NCBI GenBank assembly: GCA_051294375.1
Contig: CM119266.1
Span: 5,075,770-5,139,769 of the forward strand
Direction of reading: 5' to 3'
Length of the DNA stretch: 64,000 nt
Origin: Paraspadella gotoi
Taxonomy: Eukaryota > Chaetognatha
Below are positions 59,944 through 64,000 of this stretch, one piece after another. The notes below the pieces were generated by a model. That model was not told where the DNA came from. It saw nothing but the letters and a program-made list of their open reading frames with translations, and made no database searches. Numbering within the stretch: position 1 is the first letter of the stretch; every line of letters begins with the position of its first letter. Made by a program: the position numbers and the translations under genes.

Positions 59944-60319
59944 GAGGGAGAAGAAAGAAGAGGAGGGGGTGAGATAGAGAGTGGTGTGAGGAAGTGAGAG
60001 GAGGCGAGGAGAGTGAAAGAGAGGGAAGATAGAGGAGGAAAGAAGAAGAGGAAGAAGAAGAAACTATTTTCGACAGAGAATTTATAATACAATGTAAATA
60101 TTTTTTGTAGTTTTTTTTTTTTTTTTTAGCTAGGGTTAGTTAGTTTTTTATTGTTATACATTGTATTTTATTAATGTCAAAAAAAATTTAACTTTCTTTT
60201 TTTAATTCTTCTACTATTTTCAGAAGAAGGATTCACACCGTTTCACAAATGGATAATTCTGATGAATGAATTAAAATGAGAAAAGGGATATATTGTTGTA
60301 AAATGTAAGATAATAAATT

Positions 60320-61113
60320 GTATAAAAATGATATATTATTTTAATCCACGGACGACAGGTCGCCAGACAATCAGTCAAACAAAAAAAACATAAAAACAAC
60401 TAGACACTATGTTTACCTCGATCGCGGAACAAAAAAGTTATTTTTTGAGTAGTCTCAAGATCTGATCTTCGAATATAAAAAAAAAGAATCCAAAAATTTT
60501 CACTTCAAATAAACTACCTTCTCTAAAGATAAATGAGACTTATTTGATATCATCAGAATCTACTCTCAAGCTGAACACTTCGTCATCTCAAATCAGCGCC
60601 ACAAATTCCCTGTGACGATCTACCCCCATTAAATCACCAATGTGTTTGTATTGCGACACTACTCTTTCCCAATCTCCGTCTAGCCGTAGCAAACTGCGAC
60701 GCGCTCAGTCAGCCAAACAATAGGCCAAACAAAAAAGATAAGAACAGTAACTGAATCAGTCCACTGAAACGAAAGTGCAGCTGGTGGTTTCACAGAGTGA
60801 TAATCAACAGCTAAAAAAATCATTACAAACTGCGATCAGGCCTCAGTCAGCTAAACAATCGCTAAACAAAAAAAGATAAGAACAACAGTAACTGGAATCA
60901 GTTCCAATGAAATCAAACGCGCTGGCGGTTTACAGAAGTGATAATCAACAGCTAGAAAATCGTTACGAACAGGCGTTCTTTCCTGTGAATCTGATAAGGT
61001 GATAAGTTTTTTCGATTTCGAGGCCGCGAATCTTTATCAAGATGCGCAGAAGGTGTAATAGTATATCTCTAACAATGTATAACAAATATAACGCATAACG
61101 TTAATGGTAAAGG

Positions 61114-61181
<68 letters not shown>

Positions 61182-61414
61182 TGCCGGCTTCCTTCGCGAC
61201 CAACATCGTGACCAACTAGGGTAACCCCGTGGTGACGAAACCTTTCGTCGCCATAGTATAATAGTTAAAATAGTAAAAAAAAATATTTATTTTTAGAATA
61301 ATTAAGTGCGCTATCTAGCACATTTTTTTCTTGCAGAGTTGTTAACCAGAGGTATGACGAGATAAAAGTAATTCTTGTTCGGTAAATTGTCATTTTTTTT
61401 GTCATTCATTGCAG
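60320..61414. other. Interval before the displaced dynein exons; about 120-bp duplication
   Basis: Two similar copies, at about 60705-60835 and 60845-60975, share AAACAAAAAAGATAAGAACA, CAGTAACTG, AATCAGT, and AGTGATAATCAACAGCTA. A (GA)n tract lies at 61119-61179. No exon of the dynein gene or of another gene is recognised here. Confidence 0.6.
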
Positions 61415-63120
61415 ACAAATCATCATCCGAGTGAAACTGGCCTCTTGTGGTTTCATAGACAATGTCATTTTGGCCAGAAAGTTCTACACTCTTTACAAGC
61501 TTTGCGAAGAACAACTCACCAAGCAGGGTAAGCAATAGATGATAAAAGTATACTAGGTCTCGTTGATTTTCATAATTCCAATTTGTTTCTTTGAATAGTA
61601 AAATCTATGGCTAGTGACTCGAAGATTAATCATTAATTTATTAATTATTAAAGATTAATTATTATCTATGGCTAGTGACTCGAAGATTAATATTAGTTTC
61701 AAGTTAATTTGCTTTTAATTTTGAGCTTAATTTTTAGTTTCCAGTGAGTGAAGGACGTTCGTTCTTGATCACCCATGTTTAACAATATTATTTATTATTT
61801 GTATAATCATCAACATAATCTTCTTATATCTCCAATCCAGTTCACTACGATTTCGGTCTTCGCAATATTCTTTCTGTCCTCCGAACTCTCGGGGCGCCAA
61901 ACGCGCCAATCCTGAAGACACTGAACCCACGATCGTCATGCGCATTCTCAGGTATGGGGGGGGTTGCTTGCTGTTTTGATTGCTGTTTTGATTGGTGTTT
62001 TATATTGTCTTTAATATTGTTCGGTATGCATGATTACTGTTGTCGTCGTTTTTTTGTTTTTTGGTTGTTTTTTTAAATGCTAGGAAAAATATTTGTTCAA
62101 AAAGTTATTTTTTCAGCTTAAGAAATATTTTTTATTATTGTTGTGAAATAAATCCCAGAAATTTATCTCTCTATATTTTTCTTCTTTAGAGTCATGAATC
62201 TCTCCTTGTTTTCCTTCTTTCAAAGTCATGAATATCTCTTCCTGTTTTTCCTTTATTCAGAGATATGAATCTCTCCTACTTTCCCTTATTCAGAGACATG
62301 AATCTTTCCTACCTCCCCATATTCAGAGACATGAATCTCTCCCTACATCCCGTTATTCAGAGACATGAATCTCTCCCTACTTTCCTTATTCAGAGATATG
62401 AATCTCTCCCTACTTCCCCTTATTCAGAGACATGAATCTCTCCCCTCCCTACTTTCCCTTTTTCAGAAACATGAATCTCCCTACTTCCTCTTTTCGGAGA
62501 CATGAATCTCTCCCTACTTCCCATTATTCAGAGACATGAATCTTTCCTACCTCCCCATATTCAGAGATATGAATCTCTCCCTACATCCCGTTATTCAGAG
62601 ACATGAATCTCTCCCTACTTTCCCTTATTCAGAGATATGAATCTCTCCCTACTTCCTATTTTTCGGAGACATGAATCTCTCCCTACTTTCCCTTATTCAG
62701 AGATATGAATCTCTCCCTACTTCTTCTTTTTTGGAAACATGAATCTTTTCCCTACTTCCCCTTATTCAGAGACATGAATCTCTCCCTACTTTCCCTTTTC
62801 AGAGACATGAATCTTTCCTACCTCCCCATATTCAGAGACATGAATCTCTCCCTACATCCCGTATTCCAAGACATGAATATCCTCCTACTTCCCCTTATTC
62901 AGAGACATGAATCTCACCCTACTTCCCCTTATTCAGAGACATGAATCTCTCCAAGCTGGTCGACGAGGACGAGCCCCTCTTCCTCTCTCTAATCAACGAC
63001 CTCTTCCCGGGGATTTTCCTCGACGTGAAGGAGTATCCCCAACTCGCTGGTCGCATTGAACATCACTGCAACGAGATGGGGCTCGTCAATCATCCTTCCT
63101 GGATCCTCAAAGTCATCCAG
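61415..63120 (+). CDS. DNAH5/8-like: Dynein heavy chain exons just 5' of AAA2, on the opposite strand
   Basis: Exons: 61415-61527, 61841-61951, 62937-63120, all on the plus strand. They read [20 protein letters not shown] and [12 protein letters not shown], then [17 protein letters not shown], then [35 protein letters not shown] and [11 protein letters not shown]. In the DNAH5/8 family this segment sits directly before the AAA2 P-loop exon, and the last exon ends in phase 0, exactly as exon 54 at 54636 on the minus strand begins. The middle exon is one base short at GCGCC (61894-61898); the conserved residues resume in another reading frame beyond it. The third exon is preceded by a minisatellite copied from its own boundary. 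It could instead belong to a second, paralogous gene continuing past 64000. Confidence 0.9.
62191..62936 (+). repeat. 34-bp minisatellite, about 22 copies, derived from a dynein 3' splice site
   Basis: Units read TTATTCAGAGACATGAATCT followed by CTCCCTACTTCCCC. The first 20 bases equal the acceptor and first codons of the dynein exon starting at 62937 (CAG|AGACATGAATCTCTCC). The last repeat unit runs straight into that exon. Confidence 0.95.
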
Positions 63121-64000
63121 GTTTGTGAATGAAGGGATTTTGGGACAGACGATTAGACGGACAGATAGACAGACGGGCTAATAGTCGAGGAGAGACAGAT
63201 GGAACAAGGAATTTATTTAATCACTCCAATGACTCCAAGTTTTTTTGTAGGACCATTTATTAAAATTTCGGGTAGAGAGATAAATAAACAGACACACAAT
63301 TATTTTATTAATTAATTAAAGTGAGTGAAAATATCTTTTAAAGCCAATTTTAAACGTCCCAGAAAGATGGTCGGACAAACTATGCAACAGAGAAATATAC
63401 TGACAATCAGAACCAAAATGATCTTCAAAAGTTTATTTGTAGTAATATAAGACAGACAGACCAAAAAGAGTGATATAGAATGACAGCACCAAACAAAAAG
63501 TGATGTACTAACACATACGTATAACATTTTTTTAAGTGTAGCATTAATTATTCAAAAAATACTTTCCTACTAAGGGGTGAACTTAGGCAAAGATTTTTTC
63601 TTAAATAGGTAATAGACAATTTTTTGGTTTACCTAGTAGTTAACTGAATAAAAAGTAGAGGAAAGGATCTTTAAAACTAAGATATAACTGATAAACTTAT
63701 GATCTAATTTGCTAAGATTTAAAAGGGAAGGGTTATCATTAATAATTTGAAGCCAAATGATATTAAATATTGTATTAAATATTAAATATTGTATTAAATA
63801 TTAAATATTGTAGTCTAATTGTATTCTATTGTAGTCTAACCTAGTGTTGTATAGATGATCCCTCGATTTCCAGAAGACAACACTGACCTCCTCCTCCCAA
63901 AATGAGTTATTAGATATAATAAGCAAATAATATTTAAAAAAGTAATATATAATTAAATAATATAGTTTAAATAGTAAAACATTACCTTCACCTGTCCTCA
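63121..64000. other. Intron or flank after the displaced dynein exons; no feature
   Basis: AT-rich sequence with a short GACA-type tract (63150-63180) and ATTAAATATTGT tandem units near 63765-63815. No exon was found up to the window edge. Confidence 0.5.

Noticed and set aside
62705-62944. 79-residue frame of repeated RDMNLS units as a novel repeat protein
   Set aside because: The units are copies of the dynein 3' splice site and exon edge; pyrimidine tracts and AGs show they are intronic.

Overview
This is a window of animal nuclear DNA. It is AT-rich and intron-dense, with canonical GT-AG exons and very many long (CT)n/(GA)n microsatellites and minisatellites. A ciliary gene dominates it, so the organism has motile cilia or flagella. 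It is probably an invertebrate, but nothing here fixes the phylum.

The main gene is an axonemal outer-arm dynein heavy chain of the DNAH5/DNAH8 (gamma) class. I traced 54 exons on the minus strand from 54636 (AAA2 P-loop) down to the stop codon at 7820-7822, about 2,425 codons. They cover AAA2, AAA3, AAA4, the stalk and microtubule-binding domain, AAA5, AAA6 and the C-terminal domain. Splice phases agree at every junction except those touched by a few one- or two-base frame breaks (exons 21, 22 and 44). The three exons that should come just before the AAA2 P-loop exon lie further right (61415-63120) but on the PLUS strand. The gene is therefore broken by an inversion, either in the genome or in the assembly. 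AAA1, the linker and the tail are outside the window.

One dynein intron (29425-46342, about 16.9 kb) contains two antisense (plus-strand) genes. The first, at 31.7-32.7 kb, encodes a 203-residue protein with a Met-Gly/Cys lipidation-type N-terminus, proline-rich runs and six tyrosine motifs; it looks like a signalling adaptor. The second, at 36.6-45.5 kb, encodes a 1,175-residue single-pass receptor-like protein with a signal peptide, two Ig-like domains, one membrane segment and a long proline-rich, acidic and basic tail. Both carry a Tyr-x-Glu-Ala-Glu motif and similar Pro-Gln-Pro-Thr runs, so they may be related or work together. Neither has a name I recognise.

Between the two halves of the dynein gene (54.7-61.4 kb) are SINE-like sequence, a decayed P-loop ATPase fragment (56.9-57.3 kb), large GAC- and CATCAACCTCTA-type minisatellites, and a small two-exon gene for a 76-residue membrane protein (59.6-59.9 kb). 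The first 7.8 kb, downstream of the dynein stop, holds repeats and no gene I can support. Other repeats include a roughly 200-bp interspersed family, tRNA-derived SINE-like copies, an octamer-containing short repeat, a long intronic hairpin, and a 22-copy minisatellite built from the dynein gene's own 3' splice site.
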